From: CALJXB01 sp965225935
Lineage (GTDB): Bacteria > Pseudomonadota > Alphaproteobacteria > Kiloniellales > JAKSDN01
Assembly (NCBI GenBank): GCA_965225935.1
Contig: CBDDCC010000016.1
Coordinates: forward strand, 124,001-188,000
DNA length: 64,000 bases
Reading direction: 5' to 3'
Part shown: piece by piece, positions 44,926 to 53,068 of the stretch
Numbering within the stretch: position 1 is the stretch's first letter
How the letters are laid out: every line of letters begins with the position of its first letter
Position numbers and translations under genes: made by a program
Notes under the pieces: generated by a model
Database searches by the model: none
Told to the model about the DNA's origin: nothing
What the model saw: only the letters and a program-made list of their open reading frames with translations

Positions 44926-45134
44926 CCGGGATCCAGCCCGGTAGCTTTGAGTGATCGCGTATTGATCATCCGAGAACTGGCCGGCGCATCCGAATTCGGA
45001 CCACGATCGCTCCTACCGCGTCCGAGGTCATGATTTGCCATTCGATCCTCTTTCTCTATTATCAGCACGTTAACTGCATGAATGCGCTAACCCACGTCTA
45101 GTTCTTGGTTGAAGAGATTTGTCCGGCTGAACCC

Positions 45135-46592
45135 ATGCCCAACACCTCGCCGCCAAACGTCTTGTTTATCCTGCCGGACGACCTGAGAGCCGATTTCCTG
45201 GGAGTGAGCTGTCCAGGAGTCGTAAGAACTCCGAACATCGACTCGCTCGCGGAAAGAGGAGTTTCATTCAACAGGGCTTACACAGCCAGCCCCATCTGCG
45301 CACCTTCAAGAGTGTCTATGGCAACCGGATGCGAGCCTTGGAGATATGGGCCGGTTTGTGGGAACGATCTATCGCTTCCGTTGAGCGAACCGACACTTTA
45401 CCGCGCCTTTCGCGATTTTGGATACCGAGTGGGCGGGGTAGGAAAAATCGACCTACGTAAATCTGATCCATACAACGGCCTCAACGGAGACCGCCCATGG
45501 TTATTCGACTGGGGCTTCACCCATCCGAAGGAGATTGAAGGCAAGATTCACGCTTGCATTCACGGGAGGCCGATGGGCCCCTATGGGTTCCAGTTGCAGC
45601 GATTGGGTTTGTATGACCTTCATCTTGAGGACTACCGAGCTCGGCGTGAAAAGTTCTGGCATACGGCAGAAGCCTCCTGGGATTCACCACTACCTGTAGC
45701 GGACTACATTGATTCGTATATCGGAGGTCAGGCACGGGCCTGGCTGGAGAACGTGCCAAGCGACTTTCCGTGGTTTCTTTTCGTCGGGTTTTCTGGACCA
45801 CACGAGCCTTTCGATCCGCCCAGGGAGTATGGGCTCCGTTTTCGGTCGGCGAAAATGCCGCAATCGATCGAACCCGGATGTGATCGCAAGGCGGAGTGGG
45901 TCGTGACCTCTCCCTTTTGCACGAATCCGACTCGGACGCAGATCGATACAATGCGTCGTCAGTATTGCGCCTGCATCGAACTTGTCGACGATCAGATCGG
46001 GATGCTACTCCGTTGCCTTCAAGAACGAGGGTTCGCTGAGAACACCATCATCGTGTTTGCCAGCGACCACGGAGAGATGATAGGCGATCACGGCATGGTT
46101 TCTGCAATGGTTCCCTATGAAGGTGCTCTCCGAGTGCCGCTGATCGTGTCTGGGCCGGGCATTTTGGAGGGAGGCGCCTCGTCAGCACTGGTCTCGCTGA
46201 TCGACATCTATCCGACGCTTTGTTCGCTTGCCGGCGTCCCGATTGGCCGGCAGCCTATTGACGGTCAATCGTTCGACGAAACGTTGCGTGACCCGAACTC
46301 ATCGCATCGTGAATGTGTGACCAGCACGCTGAATGAGTTCCGTTGTCTAATAACTGACCAGTACAAACTGATCCAGCATCTGTCGAGTCCGCCGGAACTC
46401 TACGATCTCAAATACGATCCGTCGGAGCGATTCAATATTGCCGATCAGGCACCTGCTGCTCTCGTGGAACTGACTGAACTGCTGGCGACACGACATGAAA
46501 GCGGTTTCCACCTGAGGCTGGAGACCGAGAGCCAAACTGACAAAAGTTGCCGACCCGAGAGGGAGGATCCGTCTCCTTTTCATCTAGAATGA
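45135..46592 (+). CDS. Type I sulfatase (Cys-type)
   Basis: 485 residues from ATG 45135. Alkaline-phosphatase-fold sulfatase: N-terminal metal site NVLFILPDDLRADFLG, formylglycine signature CAPSRVSMATG (C-x-P-S-R), and the second metal site FASDHGEMIGDHG with C-terminal LYDLKYDPSERFNIAD. The Cys must be converted to formylglycine by a maturase not present here. No signal peptide, so it would act in the cytoplasm, unlike most sulfatases of polysaccharide breakdown. It lies 89 bases before a sulfotransferase gene on the same strand. A decayed copy of its C-terminus is at 9187-9384. Confidence 0.9.
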   Translation: MPNTSPPNVLFILPDDLRADFLGVSCPGVVRTPNIDSLAERGVSFNRAYTASPICAPSRVSMATGCEPWRYGPVCGNDLSLPLSEPTLYRAFRDFGYRVGGVGKIDLRKSDPYNGLNGDRPWLFDWGFTHPKEIEGKIHACIHGRPMGPYGFQLQRLGLYDLHLEDYRARREKFWHTAEASWDSPLPVADYIDSYIGGQARAWLENVPSDFPWFLFVGFSGPHEPFDPPREYGLRFRSAKMPQSIEPGCDRKAEWVVTSPFCTNPTRTQIDTMRRQYCACIELVDDQIGMLLRCLQERGFAENTIIVFASDHGEMIGDHGMVSAMVPYEGALRVPLIVSGPGILEGGASSALVSLIDIYPTLCSLAGVPIGRQPIDGQSFDETLRDPNSSHRECVTSTLNEFRCLITDQYKLIQHLSSPPELYDLKYDPSERFNIADQAPAALVELTELLATRHESGFHLRLETESQTDKSCRPEREDPSPFHLE

Positions 46593-46681
46593 TGCCCGAG
46601 CGGTGCCTATCAGCCTAAACCTTTGCTCCCCGGCCATGGTTCCAACCCGTCCGAAAACAGATTTCGAATGAACTTCTGGGC

Positions 46682-47368
46682 ATGGAAAGCATTCATTTAC
46701 TGCACATTCCGAAGACTGGAGGGACGGCGCTCAAGCAGGCATTCCGGGACAAGCGTCTAAAGCCAGACTATCTCATTCTTAACGGTCACGCCATGACGTT
46801 TCGAGACGTTGTGGAAGCACCGTCGGCGCGCTGCATCATCTTTGTACGCGACATTGCGACGCGCTTTGTATCAGGGTTTAACTCCAGATTGCGGATGGGA
46901 AGGCCTTACACAGACGCCCGGTGGGACGAGGGCGAGCAGGTCGCCTTCCGGAGATTCCCCACCGCCAATGACTTGGCCGAGTCCCTAAGCAGTCCTTGTC
47001 TTGTCACCCGGCGTGCGGCCGAATGCGCAATGGCCAGTATCTGGCATACACGCTTTCCCCTACACTTCTGGCTGCATTCGTCTCAATACCTGGAGTTGCA
47101 CAAGAGAAGGATCCTGTTCATAGGCAGGCAGGAGCGGTTAGAAACAGACTTCCGAAGAATCCTTTCCTTGCTTGGCATCGATGAAGATTTGCGGCTCCCT
47201 TCCGATGATGTGCTGTCACATAAGACGCCGAAAGGCTATTGCAAACTGCTGTCCGAAGCCGGAGAAGACAACATTCGGACTTGGTACCAGGACGATGCGG
47301 ATATCCTCGATTGGTGCGATAAGTTCGCCGATTTGGGCCACTATTCCGACACGACTAATGACCGTTAA
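46682..47368 (+). CDS. Sulfotransferase
   Basis: 228 residues. The PAPS 5'-phosphosulfate loop is HIPKTGGTALKQAF and the 3'-phosphate segment is CIIFVRDIATRFVSGFNSRL, both in the positions normal for carbohydrate sulfotransferases. It follows the sulfatase on the same strand. An almost identical copy at 9474-10152 carries a one-base insertion, so this is the functional member of the pair. Substrate unknown; likely a sugar hydroxyl of the surface polysaccharide. Confidence 0.88.
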   Translation: MESIHLLHIPKTGGTALKQAFRDKRLKPDYLILNGHAMTFRDVVEAPSARCIIFVRDIATRFVSGFNSRLRMGRPYTDARWDEGEQVAFRRFPTANDLAESLSSPCLVTRRAAECAMASIWHTRFPLHFWLHSSQYLELHKRRILFIGRQERLETDFRRILSLLGIDEDLRLPSDDVLSHKTPKGYCKLLSEAGEDNIRTWYQDDADILDWCDKFADLGHYSDTTNDR

Positions 47369-47402
47369 ATGAGGTTCCATAGGAGAGAAAGGCGCATTCG
47401 CT

Positions 47403-47591
47403 ATGAGATCCACGTGGAGCCCTGTAGAGGCTGTGATACAGCGTCACAATGGAATGTTAGAAGAGCTTGAAGCCTACTTCGGCAAATCAACTTTGCCGAT
47501 GTGCATTTTGAGACTGCTCTGGAGACGTCGACAGTGTCTGGTTCGTCAGGAAGAAAGGACGATATCTGCATATACCTACGAAATGAGGTAG
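47403..47591 (+). CDS. Possible small protein
   Basis: 62-residue frame, Arg-rich, with no recognised domain. It starts at ATG 47403 about 18 bases after AGGAGAG and ends 6 bases before the SGNH hydrolase start, so it would be coupled to that gene. Could equally be a broken remnant of another gene. Confidence 0.3.
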   Translation: MRSTWSPVEAVIQRHNGMLEELEAYFGKSTLPMCILRLLWRRRQCLVRQEERTISAYTYEMR

Positions 47592-47597
47592 CGGACC

Positions 47598-48302
47598 GTG
47601 GATCGGAATTCTTGCCTACGGATCAGCGAAAAACTTTGCGCACGGACAAAGAAGACCTTCGATGCTGAATTTCTCGAAAGGGAAGGCGCATTGAAAATCC
47701 CCAATGACGGCGATTATGTTCTTTGTCTTGGAGATTCCTTCACTTACGGGCACGGCGTGGATCCGGACAAGACGTTCCCCTGTGTGCTTGGAGCCATGCT
47801 TCCGGACATGGTAGCAATCAACGGTGGTATTCAAGGGGCTTCTACACGGGACATGCTGACGGCCTACCGGGCGTTCGGTGGCCGTACCAATCTCCGGTTC
47901 GTTTTCTTGATGGTGATGGACATCATTCTGATGCGTCCACACGTTGTTACCGGCGTCACAAATCAGGATGACGGAATCGATCTTCAGGACTATCAAGCCA
48001 GGATCTCATGCAGTCTTGGCATGTTCGACGAGATAGGTGCGTCTTGCGCGGATATAGGAGCTAAGCCAGTCCTTGTTCATTGGCCCCGCCATCCGTTCCG
48101 GCTTAAGTCTAATCGGCTATCGCGTTTACTCGGTGAGTATTGCGGAGATAGAGGCATTCATTTTTTGGATGATTTGCATGATTACCTGTCACTATACAAT
48201 GAAGGATCGCTGATACTGTGTTCAACAGATTGGCATCCCTCGGTGACGGCTCACAGAGTCGTGGCGGGCAGATTGCAGCGGTTCATCTGTGGTCATGGAT
48301 GA
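47598..48302 (+). CDS. SGNH/GDSL-family hydrolase
   Basis: 234 residues from GTG 47598. Block I is VLCLGDSFTYGHGV, carrying the nucleophile Ser in GDSF; block II is INGGIQGASTRDM; block V is STDWHPSVTAHRVVAG with the Asp and His of the catalytic triad. No signal peptide is present. Enzymes like this add or remove O-acetyl groups on surface sugars. It comes before a small membrane protein and a carbamoyltransferase, a grouping also seen in other polysaccharide loci. Confidence 0.85.
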   Translation: MDRNSCLRISEKLCARTKKTFDAEFLEREGALKIPNDGDYVLCLGDSFTYGHGVDPDKTFPCVLGAMLPDMVAINGGIQGASTRDMLTAYRAFGGRTNLRFVFLMVMDIILMRPHVVTGVTNQDDGIDLQDYQARISCSLGMFDEIGASCADIGAKPVLVHWPRHPFRLKSNRLSRLLGEYCGDRGIHFLDDLHDYLSLYNEGSLILCSTDWHPSVTAHRVVAGRLQRFICGHG

Positions 48303-48337
48303 GCACTTGGTGGAATCGGTTGTGGGTGGCGGAGTGA

Positions 48338-48556
48338 ATGGCGATAGCATCTGAGTTTGCGAACTCTATGTCAGCGCACTTGCGGCGATGGCGTGTCTTA
48401 TGTCTGCGCTACAATATTTTGGCGGCGGCCTATACGGTTTTGATTGCGGGCTCGGCACTTGGAAGAGCGGGCATGAAAATGCGCAATCGCCAGTCTCGTG
48501 CTGGATCTTACTATTGCGCACCCGATAGCTCCGATAGTTGGGACAGGCCGTTCTGA
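48338..48556 (+). CDS. Possible small membrane protein
   Basis: 72 residues from ATG 48338, with GGAG 4 bases upstream. An Arg-rich stretch (LRRWRVLCLRYN) precedes one hydrophobic segment (ILAAAYTVLIAGSALG). Carbamoyltransferase loci elsewhere often contain a very small membrane protein of the DUF5989 kind next to an SGNH hydrolase. Position, size and the WxVL...GSAL outline recall that family, but the similarity is too weak to assign. The last 60 residues could be non-native. Confidence 0.35.
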   Translation: MAIASEFANSMSAHLRRWRVLCLRYNILAAAYTVLIAGSALGRAGMKMRNRQSRAGSYYCAPDSSDSWDRPF

Positions 48557-48611
48557 GCAAGGGATTGCAGGTGCACGGCACTTGTACACCATCTATAGCG
48601 AGGGGGGTATT

Positions 48612-50513
48612 GTGCCATGTGGCTTAGACCTGTCGGCCAGCGGCCGGTCACACGATCACTCTAAGAAGAGTCCAGATTTGTTTGTTCTTGGCATTTCCTG
48701 TTTCTACCACGATGCCGCAGCCGCTTTGTTGCAAGATGGCCGAGTTGTTGCCGCGGTGGAAGAGGAAAGATTTACGCGCAGAAAGCATGATGCGTCGTTT
48801 CCATTAAATGCTATCGAGTTCTGCTTGAATCATCAAAAAATCGACATCGATGAGATCGATGTTATCTGTTTCTACGAAAAGCCATATCTCAAGTTGAAGC
48901 GAATTCTCGAAGAGTTTACCCAACAAGTTCCAAGTTTTCACACGTTCTCTACCACAATGCAGGACTGGGTGGGAGACGATCTGCTGCGGCTGGGTTCTTG
49001 GATTTACGATGGAATTCCGCATCGTCTGTTACGCTACAAGGATGTCTTGTGGGGGAAGTTGTATGTCGAAACGATGATTCGAAAGGTTCTAAATTTTAAC
49101 GGTCAGATCTACTTTAGCAATCATCATTTGTCGCATGCAGCGAGCGCATTCTTTGCATCTCCGTTCGATCGGGCGGCTTTGCTAACGATCGACGGCGTAG
49201 GCGAATACGCCACCATGACCTATGGTCTTGGTAAAGACGATAAATTGTATATCTACAAACAGATCAATTATCCGGACTCGATCGGACTGCTTTATAGCGC
49301 GCTCACTTCATATCTGGGTTTTTCCGCGAATACGTCCGAGTACAAGGTGATGGGGCTCAGCGCATACGGAAGCCGGGACCGAGTCGCCAACTCATTCTAC
49401 CGTAAACTCCGAAGCTTAGTCGATCTTTGCGAGGACGGAAGTTTCAGAATCGACATGTCATATTTCGATTTCTACTCGACTCGAAAAATGGTGACTACCA
49501 AATTCAACCGCCTCATGGGCGGTGCCGGCAGAAACTCATCGGATGTCGTTTCGCAACGACATATGGATTTGGCAGCGGCACTACAGATGGTCACTGAAGA
49601 CGCGATATTTGCAATGATGCGTCACGTGGCGCGGGAAACGCAAGAAGATTGCTTGTGCTATTCCGGTGGCGTAGCTCTGAATAGCGTGGCTAACGGCAAA
49701 ATCCATTCGGAGACACCCTTCAAGAGCCTTTTCATACAACCAGCTGCCGGCGATTCCGGAAGCAGCATTGGGGCTGCGTATGTGGCCTACCACCATATAC
49801 TTGGCCGAAAAAGCACGGAGGGTCTGAGTAGTATCTATCTCGGTCCTTCTTTTAGCGATGAGCAGATTGGTTTCTATCTAGACCTAAACGATATCAACTA
49901 TCACTACATTCCAGCGCAAGACTTGTTCTTGAAGCGGGTGGCCGAGCTAATCGCGGTGGATAAGATTATTGGCTGGTTTCAGGGCAGAATGGAATGGGGC
50001 CCTCGAGCGCTCGGAGCGAGGAGCATTTTGGCTAACCCTTGCAATCAAAACATGAGAGACATCATTAATATGAAAGTGAAGCATCGAGAGGAATTTCGCC
50101 CCTTTGCGCCGGTAGTCTGCACTGAGCACGCTGAGAAATTCTTTGAACTAGTGGAGCCTTCGAATTCGGCAACCGATTTCATGCTGATGGTCCATCCAGT
50201 GAGAGAAGAATTTAGAGCCTCGCTTCCGGCGGTCACCCATGTCGATGGAACGGCACGGGTGCAGACTGTAAGTAAGGAGCAAAACCCGTTGTACTACGGG
50301 TTGATCAGGGAGTTTGGCAGGCTCACAGGTGTTCCCATGTTGATCAACACCTCGTTCAACATTCGAGGCGAGCCCATCGTGTGCACGCCCGATGACGCCT
50401 ATCGCTGTTTCACAGGAACTGCAATTGATGCCTTGGCAATGGGCTCGTTCCTTGTGCTCCGAGATGAGACGGAGCGGGACAGATGGGATAGCAAAGTCCA
50501 GGCGGTCGATTAG
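48612..50513 (+). CDS. NodU/TobZ-type O-carbamoyltransferase
   Basis: 633 residues from GTG 48612, preceded by a G-rich ribosome site (AGGGGGG); the frame is open back to 48498. N-terminal Kae1-like domain: VLGISCFYHDAAAALLQDGR, VEEERFTRRKHDASFP, the metal-binding FSNHHLSHAASAFF, and LLTIDGVGEYATM. The C-terminal YrdC-like part has GRMEWGPRALGARSILANP and REEFRPFAPVV, then MLINTSFNIRGEPIV. These enzymes make carbamoyl-AMP from carbamoyl phosphate and ATP and pass it to a sugar hydroxyl. It is the last gene of the tailoring segment before the tRNA. Confidence 0.92.
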   Translation: MPCGLDLSASGRSHDHSKKSPDLFVLGISCFYHDAAAALLQDGRVVAAVEEERFTRRKHDASFPLNAIEFCLNHQKIDIDEIDVICFYEKPYLKLKRILEEFTQQVPSFHTFSTTMQDWVGDDLLRLGSWIYDGIPHRLLRYKDVLWGKLYVETMIRKVLNFNGQIYFSNHHLSHAASAFFASPFDRAALLTIDGVGEYATMTYGLGKDDKLYIYKQINYPDSIGLLYSALTSYLGFSANTSEYKVMGLSAYGSRDRVANSFYRKLRSLVDLCEDGSFRIDMSYFDFYSTRKMVTTKFNRLMGGAGRNSSDVVSQRHMDLAAALQMVTEDAIFAMMRHVARETQEDCLCYSGGVALNSVANGKIHSETPFKSLFIQPAAGDSGSSIGAAYVAYHHILGRKSTEGLSSIYLGPSFSDEQIGFYLDLNDINYHYIPAQDLFLKRVAELIAVDKIIGWFQGRMEWGPRALGARSILANPCNQNMRDIINMKVKHREEFRPFAPVVCTEHAEKFFELVEPSNSATDFMLMVHPVREEFRASLPAVTHVDGTARVQTVSKEQNPLYYGLIREFGRLTGVPMLINTSFNIRGEPIVCTPDDAYRCFTGTAIDALAMGSFLVLRDETERDRWDSKVQAVD

Positions 50514-50530
50514 GCGCAATCCACCGTCGT

Positions 50531-50556
50531 AAAAAAAACGCGTAGCCGGTGCCGCG
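50531..50556 (-). terminator. Possible Rho-independent terminator of tRNA-Gln
   Basis: On the minus strand CGCG, a 10-base loop, CGCG and eight T residues follow the tRNA by about 50 bases. The stem is short (4 pairs), so strength is doubtful. Confidence 0.45.
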
Positions 50557-50603
50557 ATTCGCCAAATGGGCGCTGTTGAGCGGGATTTGATGACCATACA
50601 GTT

Positions 50604-50677
50604 TGGCTGGGGCACCTGGATTCGAACCAGGATCGCTCGGTCCAGAGCCGAGTGTTCTGCCGTTGAACTATGCCCCA
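50604..50677 (-). tRNA. tRNA-Gln (anticodon CTG)
   Basis: 74-base cloverleaf on the minus strand including encoded CCA. The acceptor stem TGGGGCA pairs with TGCCCCA, followed by discriminator G. The anticodon arm is CTCGG, loop CTCTGGA, CCGAG, so positions 34-36 read CTG. The T arm contains GGTTCGAATCC. It marks the border between the low-GC tailoring genes on its 3' side and conserved housekeeping genes on its 5' side, a common position for island integration. No integrase or repeated 3'-end fragment was found in the window. Confidence 0.93.
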
Positions 50678-50874
50678 GCGGGCGCGCGGCGCGGGCCGCG
50701 CAGGCCCCTTATCTAGTCCCTCCGGACCTGCCTTTGCAACCGGCGATCCGGCGCTGCCACCTGCGTGCCGGGGGCCGGGCCTGCACGGGGTCATTTGAAA
50801 TCGGGGACCTCATGGCTAAGATGTGATCACAGTAGAGCCGGCGGAAGTCCGGCGCGGGGACGGGAGACGACGTC

Positions 50875-52017
50875 ATGGCCGGATCGCGGGAGAGCCCGGA
50901 TTGGCCCCGAGCGGGGCGTTCGCGCTCGCCGTCGTGCCGGCCGGAGCGCCCGGGGCGGGCGGGGGCCGGTGGCGGGCGGCCGCCGCGGCGCGTCCGCGCA
51001 GGGGCTCGCGGAACGGCGGCAAGTGGCGCGGCCTACGCCGCCCTCGACCTCGGCACCAACAACTGCCGCCTGCTGGTGGCGCGGCCCGCCGAGGGCGGCT
51101 TCCGGGTGATCGACGCTTTCTCCCGCATCGTCCGCCTGGGCGAGGGGGTGGCGAGCCGGGGCATCCTCTCCGAGACGGCCATCCGCCGCACCCTCAAGGC
51201 GCTCGAGGTCTGCGCCAAGAAGATGCGCCGCGCGGGGGTCACCCGTTCCCGCGCCGTCGCCACCGAGGCCTGCCGCCGGGCGTCCAACTGCGGCGAGTTC
51301 CTGGAGCGGGTGCGGCGCGAGACCGGCATCGAGCTGGAGACCATCAGCAGCGAGGAGGAGGCGCAGCTCGGCCTGCATTCCTGCCTGCCTCTGCTCGAGG
51401 AGGGGCTGCCCCATGCCCTGTTGTTCGACATCGGCGGCGGCAGCACGGAGGTGAGCTGGGTCGAGATACAAGGCACCCAGCCGCGCCTGCGGGCCTGGGA
51501 GTCGCTGCCGATCGGCGTGGTCAGCTTGACCGAGCGCTACGGCGGCCACCGGGTGGAGCTCCAGGACTACCGGGCCATGATGGCCGAGGTGGCGGAAGCC
51601 CTCGGTCCCTTCGACGCCCGCCACGGCCTCGCCGGGCTGGCATCGGCGGGCGAGATGCAGATGCTGGGCACCTCGGGCACGGTGACCACGCTCACCGGCG
51701 TGCACAAGAACCTGGAGCGCTACGACCGCGCCCAGGTGGACGGCGCCCGGCTCAGCTTCGACACGGTCGACGAACTCATCCGCCGCATCGCCGCCATGTC
51801 CTACGAGGAGCGGGTGGCGACGCCCTGCATCGGTCGCGACCGGGCCGATCTGGTTGTGGCGGGCTGCGCCATACTCGAGGCCATCTGCGGCCTCTGGCCG
51901 GCCGGCAGCTTGCGGGTGGCGGACCGCGGGCTGCGCGAGGGCATGCTGCTCACTCTGATGGCCGGCGACCAGGCGGTTCGGGCGGGCCGTCCACCAGCGC
52001 CCCGACCGGCGCCCTGA
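50875..52017 (+). CDS. Ppx/GppA-family phosphatase
   Basis: 380 residues. ASKHA-fold enzyme: phosphate-1 segment YAALDLGTNNCRLLV (about 57-72), SRIVRLGEGVASRG, the VATEACRRASN segment, and LLFDIGGGSTEVSW in the second half, with LGTSGTVTTLTG. Members hydrolyse exopolyphosphate or pppGpp. Here the protein is short, lacking the C-terminal HD-like domain of long Ppx. The first 55 residues are Arg/Gly-rich and may be an over-extended start. In many alphaproteobacteria this gene precedes rlmE, as here (35 bases). Confidence 0.9.
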   Translation: MAGSRESPDWPRAGRSRSPSCRPERPGRAGAGGGRPPRRVRAGARGTAASGAAYAALDLGTNNCRLLVARPAEGGFRVIDAFSRIVRLGEGVASRGILSETAIRRTLKALEVCAKKMRRAGVTRSRAVATEACRRASNCGEFLERVRRETGIELETISSEEEAQLGLHSCLPLLEEGLPHALLFDIGGGSTEVSWVEIQGTQPRLRAWESLPIGVVSLTERYGGHRVELQDYRAMMAEVAEALGPFDARHGLAGLASAGEMQMLGTSGTVTTLTGVHKNLERYDRAQVDGARLSFDTVDELIRRIAAMSYEERVATPCIGRDRADLVVAGCAILEAICGLWPAGSLRVADRGLREGMLLTLMAGDQAVRAGRPPAPRPAP

Positions 52018-52052
52018 TCCCATTGTGAGCTAAGACCCATGAGCCTCGAACC

Positions 52053-52835
52053 ATGAGCCGGGGCGCGCGGGGCGGGAAGGGCGGCGCGGGGCGTCCGTCG
52101 CGCCGCGCCGGAGGCGGTCCGCCAAGCGGGCGCCAGTTGAAGGCGCCCCTGCGCACGGCCAAGGGCCGCAAGCCTTCCTCGGCCCGCTGGCTGAAGCGCC
52201 AGCTGAGCGATCCCTACGTGGCCGCCGCCCAACGCCAGGGCTACCGGGCCCGCTCCGCCTACAAGCTGGCCGAGATCGACGACAAGCTGAAGCTCGTCAA
52301 GCGCGGCGCGCGGGTGATCGATCTGGGCGCGGCGCCCGGCGGCTGGGCCCAGGTGGCGCTGGAGCGGGCGGGACCCGGCGGCCGGCTGGTCGGGATGGAC
52401 CTGCAGGAGGTGGAGCCGCTCGCCGGCGCCACCTTCCTGCTGGGCGATGTGCGCGATGCCGAGACGGCCGAGCGCTTGCGGGCGGCCCTGGGCAGCCCGG
52501 CCGACCTGGTGCTGAGCGACATGGCGGCGCCCGCCACCGGCCACGCGGCGACCGACCACCTGCGCACTATGGCCCTGGTCGAGGCCGCCCTGGAGATCGC
52601 CGACGCCCTGCTGGCGCCGGGCGGCGGCTTCGTCGCCAAGGTCCTGCAGGGCGGCACCGAGCGGGAGCTCCTGACCCGATTGAAGCGGAACTTCGCCAAG
52701 GTGCAGCACGTGAAGCCGCCGGCCAGCCGCAAGGACTCGGCGGAGCTTTACGTGGTGGCCACGGGCTTCCGCGGTGCGGGAGAGGCCGGCCAGGAGGAAG
52801 GAGACGCCCGAGGTCAAACTGACGCGTCAGAGTGA
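52053..52835 (+). CDS. rlmE: 23S rRNA (uridine-2'-O) methyltransferase RlmE
   Basis: 260 residues, FtsJ/RrmJ family. SAM motif I is VIDLGAAPGGWAQVALERAG. The K-D-K-E catalytic tetrad is visible: K in YRARSAYKLAEID, D in LVLSDMAAPATG, K in GGGFVAKVLQGG, E in SAELYVVATG. It methylates U2552 of 23S rRNA during late 50S assembly. The N-terminal 45 residues are a basic Gly/Arg-rich tail, as in other alphaproteobacterial members; the C-terminal 25 residues are an acidic tail. Confidence 0.95.
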   Translation: MSRGARGGKGGAGRPSRRAGGGPPSGRQLKAPLRTAKGRKPSSARWLKRQLSDPYVAAAQRQGYRARSAYKLAEIDDKLKLVKRGARVIDLGAAPGGWAQVALERAGPGGRLVGMDLQEVEPLAGATFLLGDVRDAETAERLRAALGSPADLVLSDMAAPATGHAATDHLRTMALVEAALEIADALLAPGGGFVAKVLQGGTERELLTRLKRNFAKVQHVKPPASRKDSAELYVVATGFRGAGEAGQEEGDARGQTDASE

Positions 52836-53068
52836 GATTGAACTGCGTAGAGACAATTCCAAAAAAGACAAAGAGATAAACAAAATTGATCATGTGGTTT
52901 GTTGGTTGTTCGTGCGACCCGTCCGAGACTGGCCAGTCTCGCGTTGGCCGGACGTTCTGAGCCGGTTGCAAACTGAATAGACGGCAGGCCGGCGCGGACG
53001 CAATGTTCGCTTGGCAATGAAGGGCGCTTGTGTATAGTGGCGCGCCAATCGCTGACATGAGGATTGGC

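Noticed and set aside
50604..50677. A matching att repeat of the tRNA-Gln 3' end inside the window
   Set aside because: I looked for the GGTTCGAATCC...CCCCAGCCA end and its complement and did not see a second copy, so no island boundary is claimed.
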